From Talpa occidentalis (lineage: Eukaryota; Chordata; Mammalia; Eulipotyphla; Talpidae), in NCBI RefSeq assembly GCF_014898055.3, contig NW_023605194.1, positions 58,691,361 through 58,755,360 of the forward strand: 64,000 bases of DNA, written 5' to 3'. Numbering within the stretch: position 1 is the first letter of the stretch; each line of letters starts with the position of its first letter. The notes beneath the pieces were generated by a model, which was not told where the DNA came from, ran no database searches, and saw nothing but the letters and a program-made list of their open reading frames with translations. Shown here piece by piece: positions 11,346 to 21,124 of the stretch. The translations under genes were made by a program, and so were the position numbers.

Positions 11346-12117
11346 TTAAATTGGAAATCTCAATATATTGGAATTTCAGGCAGTACATTTGACTCCTGCC
11401 CTAATTCAATGCAGTCTGATAGAATTTTCTGTAATGGTAGAATTGTACATTTGCACTGACATATCATGGGAGCCACTGGCCACATATGGCTAGTATGACT
11501 AAGGAATTGAATTTTCAAAACTTTTCTTAATTTAAATGGCCACATATTGTTAGAGTTGACAACACTGAAACACTGCCCTATATAAACTTTTGTCTATTGC
11601 CTGGAGCCTCTTCCTGCTTCTGTCTCTCATCACTAGCTGGTGTTAGGTAAACCTTTGGTGGTCCTCTCACCGCTTTCTAAATTGAACTGTCCTTTATGAG
11701 TTTTGAGTTTTTGAGTTGAAATCTTTTTTTTTTCCTGTGACTCAGGTTAACATCTGTCTTCTTACTTATTTTTTTCTTTTTAAAGAATTTCTTGCAGTCT
11801 CTTTTCTACCAGGGATGTTTTATTTGTGCTGCTGGGTACATATTTATTTACTTTAAAATATCTGGTTATTTCCTTCCTTTGCATTTGATCCATCAAATTA
11901 ATGATTCCTGGAGGGACTTTGGTATGTGTTCTTGTATACTTTTTCAGATGAGGAAAATAAAATTTAGAAATGTTGTGTTACTAACTCAGAGTCACTTCAT
12001 TTTCAGTGGTAGATAGGGCCCTACTTAAAACTTCTAGTTACTAGTCAAGGCCTCCCCTAGTGACATATTTGCTCCCAAAAGGAAATCAAGTTATATTTTA
12101 AATGCCTTTGCAGTGTA
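11346..12117. other. Intergenic, no recognisable feature
   Basis: AT-rich sequence. No gene or assignable repeat was seen. Confidence 0.45.
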
Positions 12118-12129
12118 TATTTTTGCTTT

Positions 12130-12448
12130 TTTTTTTTTTTTTAATTTTCTAGAGGCATGTTTTATTTATTTATTTATTATTTGTTTGTTTGTTTGGTTTA
12201 TACATGCACTGGGTACAGTCAGAAGCGCGGGAGGGTGAGAGAATTCACCAGAGCCAGAGCAGGGAGCAGAGCAGGCAGAAGGACCGAAGTACACTGCTGA
12301 GGGGAGCAGCGGGCGGCAGGAGAGGTCTGCACGCCATGTGGACCCCGCCTCCGGTGGCCGGGGAGCAGCCAGGGATCGAACCGGCGCCGCAGAGGCCGCG
12401 GGTAGCTTCGCAACCCAGCGCTCAACCGCTGCGCCACCGGGGAGGCCC
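12130..12448 (-). mobile_element. Young tRNA-derived SINE with 3' tag
   Basis: Minus-strand copy bounded by the perfect 12-base target duplication TATTTTTGCTTT (12118-12129 and 12449-12460). It is CpG-rich with an intact B box (GGTTCGATCC on the minus strand). Beyond the (AAAC)n/(AAAT)n tail it carries the tag CATGCCTCTAGAAAATT, shared with three other copies. The frames of 72-91 codons inside it are SINE artefacts. Confidence 0.92.
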
Positions 12449-12460
12449 TATTTTTGCTTT

Positions 12461-13036
12461 CTGAGGGAACAACTTTTGTAATACAATAAACTCTTACATT
12501 GTCTTTGGCTAAACCTAATCCATTTACACATTAAATTTATTTGAAGGAAACATGCCCAAATGTGTTCTGTACTATCTGTAACTCCAAAGACTCCTTTTAT
12601 AAATCCAGTGATCTTACTATATTTCTAGTTTCCCAGTGGCCTCAAGATAACACAAACTTCATCATGACTGCCCAGGAAAAAAAAAAAAAAAAAAAAACTT
12701 AGATTTTCAGACATAATCCACTATGTATTTGTTTTCAGTCATTTTAACCAATTTTTTTTATCTCAATAGCCTGACTTTATTGTTTCTTCTGTAAGTCTAT
12801 ATCAGAATGAGGGTTCCCTATTTTGCATTAAGAAGCATTAAAAATATGTAATGATCTTGTCTGTAGTGCTCTCCTTGGTTTCCCATTTCTGTCAATCTTT
12901 GGCAAGGGACATGAGAGTGGGGGGTGGATACTATTGGGACTAAGGGAGCACATGATCATATTCACGATCCACTTCAGATGGGCTATCTCAGGCAGATGAA
13001 GTATGTAATGTCTAAAAGTCTGATCAACATTCTTTA
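12461..13036. other. Intergenic, poly-A run
   Basis: AT-rich sequence with a pure A run at 12677-12697. No gene or other element was identified. Confidence 0.5.
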
Positions 13037-13396
13037 AAATTATTTTAATTGAGGTAACATTGATTTACAGTGCTCTCTCTCTGGTTTGGTTTTGTCAGAC
13101 CTTTTGTATTGTTTATTTTCCACATATGAGTGGCACCATTCAGTATTTGTCTTCCTCCATATGACTTATTTCACTTAGCATAATCACCTTCAGTTCCATC
13201 CATGTTGTCACAAGTGTTGTGTAGTATTCAATGGTGATATAAATCACATCTTCTTAATCCACTCACCTTTTGGGGGGCACTTAGGTTATTATAGATAGGG
13301 CTGCACAAACATAGGAGTGGATATATCCCTTCCAATTAGTGTTTTTGCTTTCTTCAGGTAGATATCTAGGAATAGAATTGCTGGATGCTGTTTTCT
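13037..13396 (-). mobile_element. LINE-1 3' end (element A, part 1)
   Basis: The antisense 3' end of a LINE-1: 'ttgaggtaacattgattt' marks the 3' terminus, followed by 'ttcacttagcataatcacct' and 'ggatatatcccttccaatta'. The element continues after the SINE at 13693. Confidence 0.8.
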
Positions 13397-13692
13397 TTTC
13401 TTTCTTTCTTTTTTTTTTAAGATTTATTGATTTATTTGTAGAAGAATTGGGATGAGGCCAGAAGTGTGGGGCAGGATGGGGGATGGAGGGTGGAGGGGGT
13501 GTGGAGAGAGGATTCTCCAGAAATAGTGACTGAAAATACAGATAGATTGACTAAAATACACTGCTAAGGGGAGCAGCAGATGAGACAAGAGAGGTCAGCT
13601 GTGCCATGTGGGTTAGTTCCCTGGTCAGGAACTGAACTCGGCCATAGTGGTGATAGCCCTGAAACTTAACCCATAGGCCACTAGGGAGGCCC
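13397..13692 (-). mobile_element. tRNA-derived SINE, older subfamily
   Basis: Inserted in a LINE-1. The flanks are near-identical duplications, CTGGATGCTGTTTTCT (13381-13396) and CTGGACCCTGTTTTCT (13693-13708). It begins with poly-T plus AAGATTTATTGATTTATT and ends ACTAGGGAGGCCC. It is considerably diverged. Confidence 0.85.
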
Positions 13693-14310
13693 CTGGACCC
13701 TGTTTTCTATAGGAGTTGGACCAGTCTATTTTCCTACAATGTATGGGGATTCCTTTTTCTTTACAAACTTCTTGTTTCCAGTCTTTTTGATATTAGTCAT
13801 TCTCATGAGTGTGAGATGGTAACTCAATGTGAATTTGATTTGCGTTTCTCTGATCATTAGTGATGATGTGCGTTTTTTCATGTGACTGTTGGTGATGTTT
13901 GTCTTCTTTGGAGAAGTATCTCTTCTGCCCATTTTGTGCTTGAGGTATTTTTGTTGTTGTTATTGTTGAGTTGTATAATTTCTTTCTAGGTGTTAGATAT
14001 TAGCCTCTTGCGAGATCTATGATATGGAAATATATTCTCCCATTTAATAGAGTGCCTTTTTATTTTAATGATAGTTCTTTCACTATGCAGAAACTTTTTA
14101 GTCTAAGGTGGTCCCATTTGCTTATTTTTGCTTTTCTTTTCCTTACTGTAGGAGTCAAGTCTCCAAAGGCATCTGTGAAGCCAATGTCATGGACTGTTTA
14201 TGTTCTCTTGTGTAAATTTTATGGTTTCAGGTCTTAAATCCAAGCCTTTAATACATTTTGAGTTTACTTTTGTGTTTGGTGTGAGAACATGACAATTTAC
14301 AGTATTCTTC
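13693..14310 (-). mobile_element. LINE-1 ORF2 C-terminal region (element A, part 2)
   Basis: Antisense ORF2 in the expected order: 'agtcattctcatgagtgtga', 'tttgatttgcgtttctctga', 'atattctcccatttaataga', 'gaagccaatgtcatggactg', then 'gagtttacttttgtgtttgg'. The 68-codon minus frame at 13726-13932 is a leftover of the ORF2 C-terminus. Confidence 0.8.
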
Positions 14311-14312
14311 TT

Positions 14313-14692
14313 ATCCAAAGCAATATAGATGCAGTGCAGTGACTTTCACAATTTCAATGGCATTTTTAAAGAAATAGAGCAAATATAACCAACTTTATAT
14401 GGAACCACAAAAGACCGTGAATATCTAAAGCAATCACAACAAAAAAGAGGACGAACTGACTATACTATAAGTCTATAGTAATCCAAACAATATGACATTA
14501 GAATAAACATAGCAACACAGATCAATGGAAAAGAACTGAGAGTCAAACCCATACTAATATGTACAGTTAATCTATGATAAAGAAGACAAAAGACAATACT
14601 GGAGAAAGAAAGTCTTTTCTATAAATGGTGCTGGGAATAGTGTATAGCCACATGTAACATAATGAAACTAGACCACATTCTCACATGTTGCC
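14313..14692 (+). mobile_element. LINE-1 ORF2, inverted 5' segment of element A
   Basis: Sense ORF2 from 'ttatccaaagcaatatagat' to 'gaaactagaccacattctca'. Its right-hand break corresponds to the same point in ORF2 at which the minus-strand piece (13037-14310) begins, as expected for a LINE-1 that inverted its 5' part on insertion. Confidence 0.65.
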
Positions 14693-15117
14693 AATGTTTG
14701 TTTTCAGATTTGATAAGTCACCTTATGTATTTTGATGCTCCTTTATCTGATGTGTGTATATGAGTGTTATATCTTCCTGATATATTGCTAGTAAATCATT
14801 ATATAATGTTCATCCCTGTCTCTTGTTTTAGATGGAATTCTATTTTATCTGATAATTTTATCTGATATAATCAATGATTTCCATACCCTTTTTTAAAATC
14901 CCATTTGCTTATAGGATTTTTGTCCAACCATTTACTTTGAGCCTATGTTTATCTTTGGAGACACCAGAAAGTGGGGTTTGGTGTTCTGAAATAATCAGTC
15001 ACACTGTACCTTTTAATTGGTGAATTTTTAGTCCATTTATGTTTAGGATGATTACTGATATGCAAATTTGTTACTACTATTTTGTTCTTCCAATCTATTG
15101 ATATCCAAGGCATCCTT
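14693..15117 (-). mobile_element. LINE-1 internal ORF2 fragment, antisense
   Basis: 'ttttgatgctcctttatctg', 'gagtgttatatcttcctgat' and 'gtccatttatgtttaggatg' are the antisense of a more 5' ORF2 segment. It is heavily diverged. Confidence 0.6.
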
Positions 15118-15678
15118 CAAAGAAAAAAAAAAGGCAAATCTTGGAATACATCAAACTAAAAAGCTTCTGCAAAGCAAAAGAAATTATTTTAAAAAAAAGG
15201 CATCCTACTGAATGGGAAAATACATTTAGAAATCATAAGTCTGACAAGCATTAATATTCAAAATATGTAAAATAACTTTCATACATTCAACAACAAAAAC
15301 AAGCAAACATTTAAAAAATGGAGAGTTAATGAATAGACATTTCTCCAAAGAAGATATGGGTATAGCCAGCAAGCATATGAAAAACATTTCTCTGCATTGT
15401 TTTTATTATTGGGGGAATTATCAAAACAATGAGATATCAATTCACACCTGTAAAATGACTTATCTAAAACCCAAGAAATCACAAGTGTTAGGATATGAAA
15501 AAAAGGGAATCCTACTATACTATGAACATAAATTGGTGAAGCCTTTATGGAAAATACTGTGCAGTTTCCTCAAAAAATGAAAGAGAAATTCTATATGATA
15601 CAGTTATTCCACTTCTGGGTATTTACTCCTATAATATGATGAAAACACTGATTCAAAAAAAAAATATATATATCTTAG

Positions 15679-15719
<41 letters not shown>

Positions 15720-16210
15720 CATCTTCATTTCTCTATTTATGATAGCTAAGCACTGAAAGTAATATGAGAACCCATCCACAGATGACTGGATAAAGATGTG
15801 GTGTGTATATATACACAATTGAATACTTCTCAGTAAATTAAATAAAATCCTGCCATTTGCAGCAACATGAACTGAGTATTATACTTAGTAAAATAAGTGA
15901 AATGGAAAAAGAAACACCATAGGATTTCACTCAGATGCAGCACATGAAGAAACAAAATCAGCAAATTGACTGAGTAAAACAAAATAACCTTATAAAATAT
16001 AAAATCAAATTAGTAGTTACCTGAAAATAAGGAGGGCAATAGATGAGGTTAGTTGGATCAAAGGGGTCAACTATACGGTGAAGGATAGAATTAGATTTTT
16101 TAGTAGTGAACATAATGTTTATACACAGATGTCGATTTGTGGTGATGGCTAACCAAAACCTATATAATTTTGTAAACTGTTGTTACTTAAATTAAGAAAT
16201 TTCAATTATC
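15118..16210 (+). mobile_element. LINE-1 ORF2 C-terminus and 3' UTR, sense
   Basis: A sense copy from 'atacatcaaactaaaaagct' to a 3' end near 16205. The frame at 15329-15580 preserves ORF2-like pieces (HFSKEDM, VKPLWKILCSFLKK), but the element is broken elsewhere. It contains a TA microsatellite at 15681-15714. Confidence 0.75.
15681..15714. repeat. (TA)n microsatellite
   Basis: A pure alternating TA run of about 34 bases within a LINE-1. Confidence 0.95.
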
Positions 16211-16472
16211 GGGGCCTCCTTGGTGGTGCAAGGGGTTAAGACACAGCCTATGAAGCTCTCTGCAGCATGAGTTCGATCCCCAGCCAAGGAGGAAACTGAC
16301 ATGGCACAGCAGACCTCTCCTGACTTGCCCGCTGCTCCCCTCAGCAGTGTTTTTCAGTCAGTCTACCTGTTCTGTTCCCCACTCTGTCTCTGGTGAATCC
16401 TCTCACCCCCCCCACACCTCTGGCCTGTATCCCACTTCTTGTATGTATAAATAAATAAATCTTTTTTTAAAA
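16211..16472 (+). mobile_element. tRNA-derived SINE, older subfamily
   Basis: Starts GGGGCCTCCTTGGTGGTGCA and ends AATAAATAAATCTTTTTTT. Target duplications are AAGAAATTTCAATTATC (16194-16210) and AAGAAATTTTAATTATC (16473-16489). The B box is GAGTTCGATCC. Confidence 0.92.
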
Positions 16473-16489
16473 AAGAAATTTTAATTATC

Positions 16490-16605
16490 AACCTTATATA
16501 CTACATCTTTTTGATCCACTCATCAGTTTTGGGTTATTTAGGTTGTTTGCATTAGCTGACTGTTGTAAGTAGTATTGCAGTAAACACTGGTGTGCAGGCT
16601 TCTTT
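16490..16605 (-). mobile_element. LINE-1 3' fragment (element B, part 1)
   Basis: 'tgatccactcatcagttttg' and 'ttaggttgtttgcattagct' match the antisense LINE-1 3' region. It continues at 16861. Confidence 0.65.
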
Positions 16606-16860
16606 TCATATGTGTGCAGGCCCAAGAGCTGGGGTGCAGGCCAGAGATGCAGGGGGTAAGAAGATTCATCAGAGACAGAGTGGGGAGCAGAATATGGATA
16701 TTTACTGAAATACACTGCCGAGGGGACAGTAGGTGATACAGGAGAGGTCTGCTTCACCATGTGGGTCACCTCCCTGGCCAGGGATTGAACTTATACTGCA
16801 GTGGCTGTGGATAGCTTCATAGTGCTGCAACTTAACTCCTTGTGCCACCAGGGAGGCCCC
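16606..16860 (-). mobile_element. tRNA-derived SINE, older subfamily
   Basis: Inserted in LINE-1 element B. It ends TGCCACCAGGGAGGCCCC, and the 'gaagcagacctctcctg' block is seen on the minus strand. The tail side is degraded and no clear target duplication was seen. Confidence 0.8.
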
Positions 16861-17790
16861 TGTTTCTGTTTTTGTTTGTTTTAATATGGGCCACTCTCAC
16901 TGATGTGAGGTGATATCTCATTTAGATTTGCATTTCCCTGTGGATAAGTGATGCACGTTTTTTTCATGTGCCTATGACCATTTATGTCTTCTTTGGAAAA
17001 ATATTTAGCTCCTTTGCCCATTTTTTATTTCTTTTGTTTTCTTTTTTTTTTTTTTTTTTTTTTTTGAGTCTTATGAGCTCTTTGTAGATCCTCAGTATCA
17101 GTCCGCTACCGGATGTGTGTTGTGCAAATACTCACCCCCAATTCAGTAGGCATCTCTTTCTTTTGAATATTGTCTCTTTGGTTATACATAAGCTTTTTAA
17201 TTTGATGTTGCCCAAATTGTTTGTATCCTCCTTTGTTTTCCTTGCAGCTGGGAATGAATTCACAAAGATATTTCTTAAGTGTATGTAATTGAGCGTTTGC
17301 CTTTGCTTTCTTCTAATGTATTTTATAGTTTCATGTCATATTCAAATATTTTATCCATTTTGAGTTGATTTTTGTGTAAGCTATGAGATAGTGGTCTAGT
17401 TTCATTCTTTTTGCTTGTAGCAGTTCAATTTTCCCATCACCATTTTGTTGCAGAGGCTTTCCTTCTTCCAGTGTACAGCCTCCGCGCCTTTTTCATAGAC
17501 TAGTTGTCCATGTATGTGTGGTTTTATTTATGCACTCTCAGTTCCACTCCATTGGTTTGTGTGTCTGTTTCTGTTCCAGTACTATGCTGTTCTAATTATT
17601 ATGGTATTACAGCATTATTTGAAATCCAAAAGTATAATATCATTTTCTTCCTTTTTTAGTCAGGAGTGCTTTGGCTATTTGTGGTTCTGTATGAATTCAG
17701 TAGTACTTGTTCAATTTCTTTGAAAAATCACATTGAGATTGTTATTGCGATTGCACTGAATCTATTAATTGCTTTGAGTAGGATGACCTT
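16861..17790 (-). mobile_element. LINE-1 ORF2 region (element B, part 2)
   Basis: A long antisense ORF2 piece in canonical order: 'gatgtgaggtgatatctcat', 'catttccctgtggataagtg', 'ttttgagttgatttttgtgt', 'catgtatgtgtggttttatt', 'ccagtactatgctgttctaa', 'gattgcactgaatctattaa'. It contains a poly-T run at 17041-17065. No coding frame survives. Confidence 0.8.
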
Positions 17791-18056
17791 ATTTAAAAAA
17801 AAATTATGCATACAAGAACTGGGGTAATGGCCATAGGTGTGGGGGGGTGGTGAGAGGATTCACCAGAGACAGAATGGGGAACAGAACAGGCAAATTTACT
17901 GAAATACACTGCTGAGGGGAGCAGCGGGTGAGACAGGAGGGTTCTGCTGCACCATGTGGGTAGCTCCCTGGCCAGCCGGGGGACAAACTCATGCTGCAGT
18001 GGTTGCAGATAGCTTCATAGGTTGCATCTTAACCCCTTGCACCACCAGAGAGGCCC
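17791..18056 (-). mobile_element. tRNA-derived SINE, older subfamily
   Basis: Inserted in LINE-1 element B, with flanking duplications GAGTAGGATGACCTT (17776-17790) and GAATAGGATGGCCTT (18058-18072). It ends ACCACCAGAGAGGCCC. Confidence 0.9.
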
Positions 18057-18300
18057 TGAATAGGATGGCCTTTTTGACAATGTTGATTCTTCCAATACAT
18101 GAGCAAGGAATGTATTTACATTTGTTTGTATCTTCTATTTCTTTTAACAGTGTATTATAGTTTTCCTTGTATAGACCCTTCACTTGATTTCCATGGTATT
18201 TAATTTTTTTTTTTTTTAGTGAGACTATAAATGGAATGGATTTCTTTAACTTCTAGCTTATTGTTTGCATATAGGAAGGCAACTCCAACCTGTTTTTATT
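18057..18300 (-). mobile_element. LINE-1 ORF2 region (element B, part 3)
   Basis: It continues with 'tttgacaatgttgattcttc', 'tcttttaacagtgtattata' and 'ctagcttattgtttgcatat', all antisense ORF2 motifs. Confidence 0.75.
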
Positions 18301-19456
18301 ATTAAAACTTGTGGCCTCTTTTTTTCTTTCAAAAACTCTTGAATCATTCTCCCCAGGAATTATAAATCCCAATCCTATGACTAACATACTTTCCTTTGGA
18401 ATGCTTTGCTTTTCACACCACAAAATTGATATTTCTAAATTTGATAGTCTTGTCCTAATTACACAGGAAGCTCATTGTACCAATTGTAGGTAATCTGGAT
18501 TCTAATCATGTTTCCTCCCATTACCCTGTCAAAATGTAGATTTTTATAATGTCAAGTCCTTCCATCCAAAGACTAGAGAAATTTTAGTGAATTCACTGTC
18601 TTTACTGCAGTCTCACTGGTCTTTATCTAGGGTCTAAAGACATATTCTCTTCTACTTGACTTTGGGTTGACATTGATGAATTTCCATGCAGTCGCTAGGG
18701 TAGGGTGGGTGGCTTTCTTTGTGTGTCCATTTTGTATCAGCTACAGTGGGAAATATTATGGTGCTGATACAGGTAAAGGCAAATATTAGTGGTAACAACC
18801 ATATATTCCACGATAAATTCTTTTGTGGCTTGAGTAGGACATTTGCTCCTGCTCATTGTAGTGCTCTTTTAGCTTCTGAAGCTGACAGGGCAGTCTCTGA
18901 GGAAGAATTGCCCACCACAGCAGTAGATGGAAAGGAAAATGTATTGAAGCAAGATTAGCTCTTAACGTTCCTGCTAGAAGTCACACACTCATTGTTCAGT
19001 TGCCAAAGCAAGTGGAAAGGCAAAACTTGACTTCTAAGGGGTAAGCTTAAGTTCTTAAGGAAGGGAAATAGGACAGCAGTGAACTACATTCAAAATTAAC
19101 TGATACAGAATCTCAAGCCTCTTATTTCCCCTAAAGGATAAAGAGCCCGTTTGCAACTTAAACTAGTATTCTGAGCTGATAAATCCAGAAGTGGATATAA
19201 ATGTATCTTTTTGACTTTATTAGTGAACATGTGTATATAGTCCTTAACAAAAAGTTTATTTAATATTCTATTTTACTGTGGAAAATGGAAAGGATATCTA
19301 TACACTGAAATGTCATTTAACACTTTTGAGGGTATTTAATAGAACTTGGATGCTTATGACTTATAGATTTGATTTTCAGATATTTTTTCTCTTTTACTCT
19401 ACCATTCCTGCATCCTGAAATTCCTGAAATGTTTTCTCATGTTCTCATTAGTCTGC

Positions 19457-19462
<6 letters not shown>
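18301..19462. other. Intergenic, no recognisable feature
   Basis: No repeat or gene was recognised. The 79-codon frame at 18719-18958 has no recognisable product. Confidence 0.45.
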
Positions 19463-19525
<63 letters not shown>

Positions 19526-19560
19526 CACACACACACACACACACACACTCACTCACACAC
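19463..19560. repeat. Compound microsatellite (TC)n(AC)n
   Basis: About 60 bases of TC repeat followed by about 24 bases of AC, then a short imperfect (ACTC)n. The Ser/Leu- and Thr/His-rich frames across it are artefacts of the repeat. Confidence 0.97.
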
Positions 19561-19579
19561 TTTCCATCAGAATAAAGTA

Positions 19580-19705
19580 AGATACTTATTCAAAATTCAG
19601 ATTCCTGGGCTATACCTCAAATTAACTGTGGGTGACACTAAAAAATCCATGTTTTTACCATATTTCCCACATACATTTTACAGCTTTGATGTTTGAAAAA
19701 CACTC
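19580..19705 (+). repeat. MER5A-like DNA transposon fragment
   Basis: 'aaaattcagattcctgggct' and 'gatgtttgaaaaacactcac' resemble the interior and end of a MER5A-type hAT element. Confidence 0.45.
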
Positions 19706-21120
19706 ACATGACCTGAGTCTGTCCTTTAATTTTCATAAAATCTATGGCCACACTGAGGTTTTTAGGGATGCCAGTTGTGATTCTGTTTTTGCATGAAGTT
19801 GAGACTTAATCTATTGACTAGTAAGTGTGTGGATAGATTGTTCCTTAGTTCTACTGATTTATCTTTAGTAAAAACATAGCCAGCAAAGGTAATTATTACA
19901 GTTTTATCAGTATATTTACCATTTGAGTTGGAAAAGATAAGTATGGAACACGGAAGGAAACTTTAAAGAACATTTGTATGGTGGCTGTCCTATTTTATGT
20001 GTATGAAACATTTAGGACTATAACTGAGAACTTGAGTATAGGTCTGCAAGTAAAATTTTGACCAATTTAGATAATACTGCCTGTCCACCTCAGACAAATT
20101 TATGATTCCTGTTGTCACAGCTAAATAATGTGCAGTCAATCATTCTAATTACTAATAACAAGCACGAGGTGGGGTAGTGAAGTGGATGAATGCAACATCC
20201 TCACCATGGCCACTCATCACCTCCCTAATTTACTTTCCTAATGGTCATGCCTTTGATCTGCATGCCTTTCCGGGAACAAAACAAAAACAAAACAAAAAAA
20301 ATTCTTGTATCAAAGTTATATGAAATCACATTACCTAAAGGATGGATAATAAAATGTTAAGTTCTACTTGCAGAAGGATTAAATTTTTGGAAGTGACATA
20401 GTATTTTTTAAAGTTATTTTATTGGCTCTGTCTGAGAAAGTTAATTGTATTTCTACTTTCATTAAAGAGTGATTTCAATCCACCATCACTGGCAGTGTGA
20501 TGCCAACAAGACAAAGGCAATCAGATTGAGGAAATTATTATGTTGCGATCAGTTTCAATTTGTATAACATTGACTGCAGTGAAAAGCAAAGGAATATAGG
20601 AAGAATGTTTGCCAGAGTTTGTTGGAATTACATTATTCCCTGAATCTATATTCTTTATGTATATGGAGTTTAACAGGGACTGCAAGAACAAACTTTAGAG
20701 AAAGAATCATGCAATTGCTTTTCATATTAAATAATCCCTTTTTAGCGTGTTGTAACATAAACAAAAACGTCGTTTTCACAGTTACCTAGTTCAGACTTTG
20801 GGGTAGCTCCAAAAGGACTGTATGTGGTCCAGTAATGTGGTCATGGTACAGAAAAAACTGCTAATTTGGAGGTCTGTTTATGTATCGCATTTGCTTTGCT
20901 AATCACTCTGGATCATCTAACATTGCCCTGTTCAATTCTTTAATCTGATTTGTTGGATTAGTTTTGTATTTGATCATAGTACATTCATTTAGAAAGGATA
21001 CTTGAGTTATAAATTATTTTTTACATTGCTGGAGTGACATTGTACAATAGCACTACATGGTAGTTCATTATAAATATATCAATTCTATTCTTGATCTCTT
21101 GTCTGGAATTAAACATCAAC
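19706..21120. other. Downstream flank of PRKG1
   Basis: No interspersed repeat is obvious. Positions 20440-21120 have the mixed composition of the adjoining 3' UTR. This may be conserved flank, or the transcript may extend further than the polyadenylation signal chosen here. Confidence 0.4.
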
Positions 21121-21124
21121 CATG

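Noticed and set aside
19369..19696. Frames coding long Ser-Leu and Thr-His repeats
   Set aside because: They are translations of the (TC)n(AC)n microsatellite. The Glu-Arg repeat frame at 44574-44813 is the same kind of artefact.
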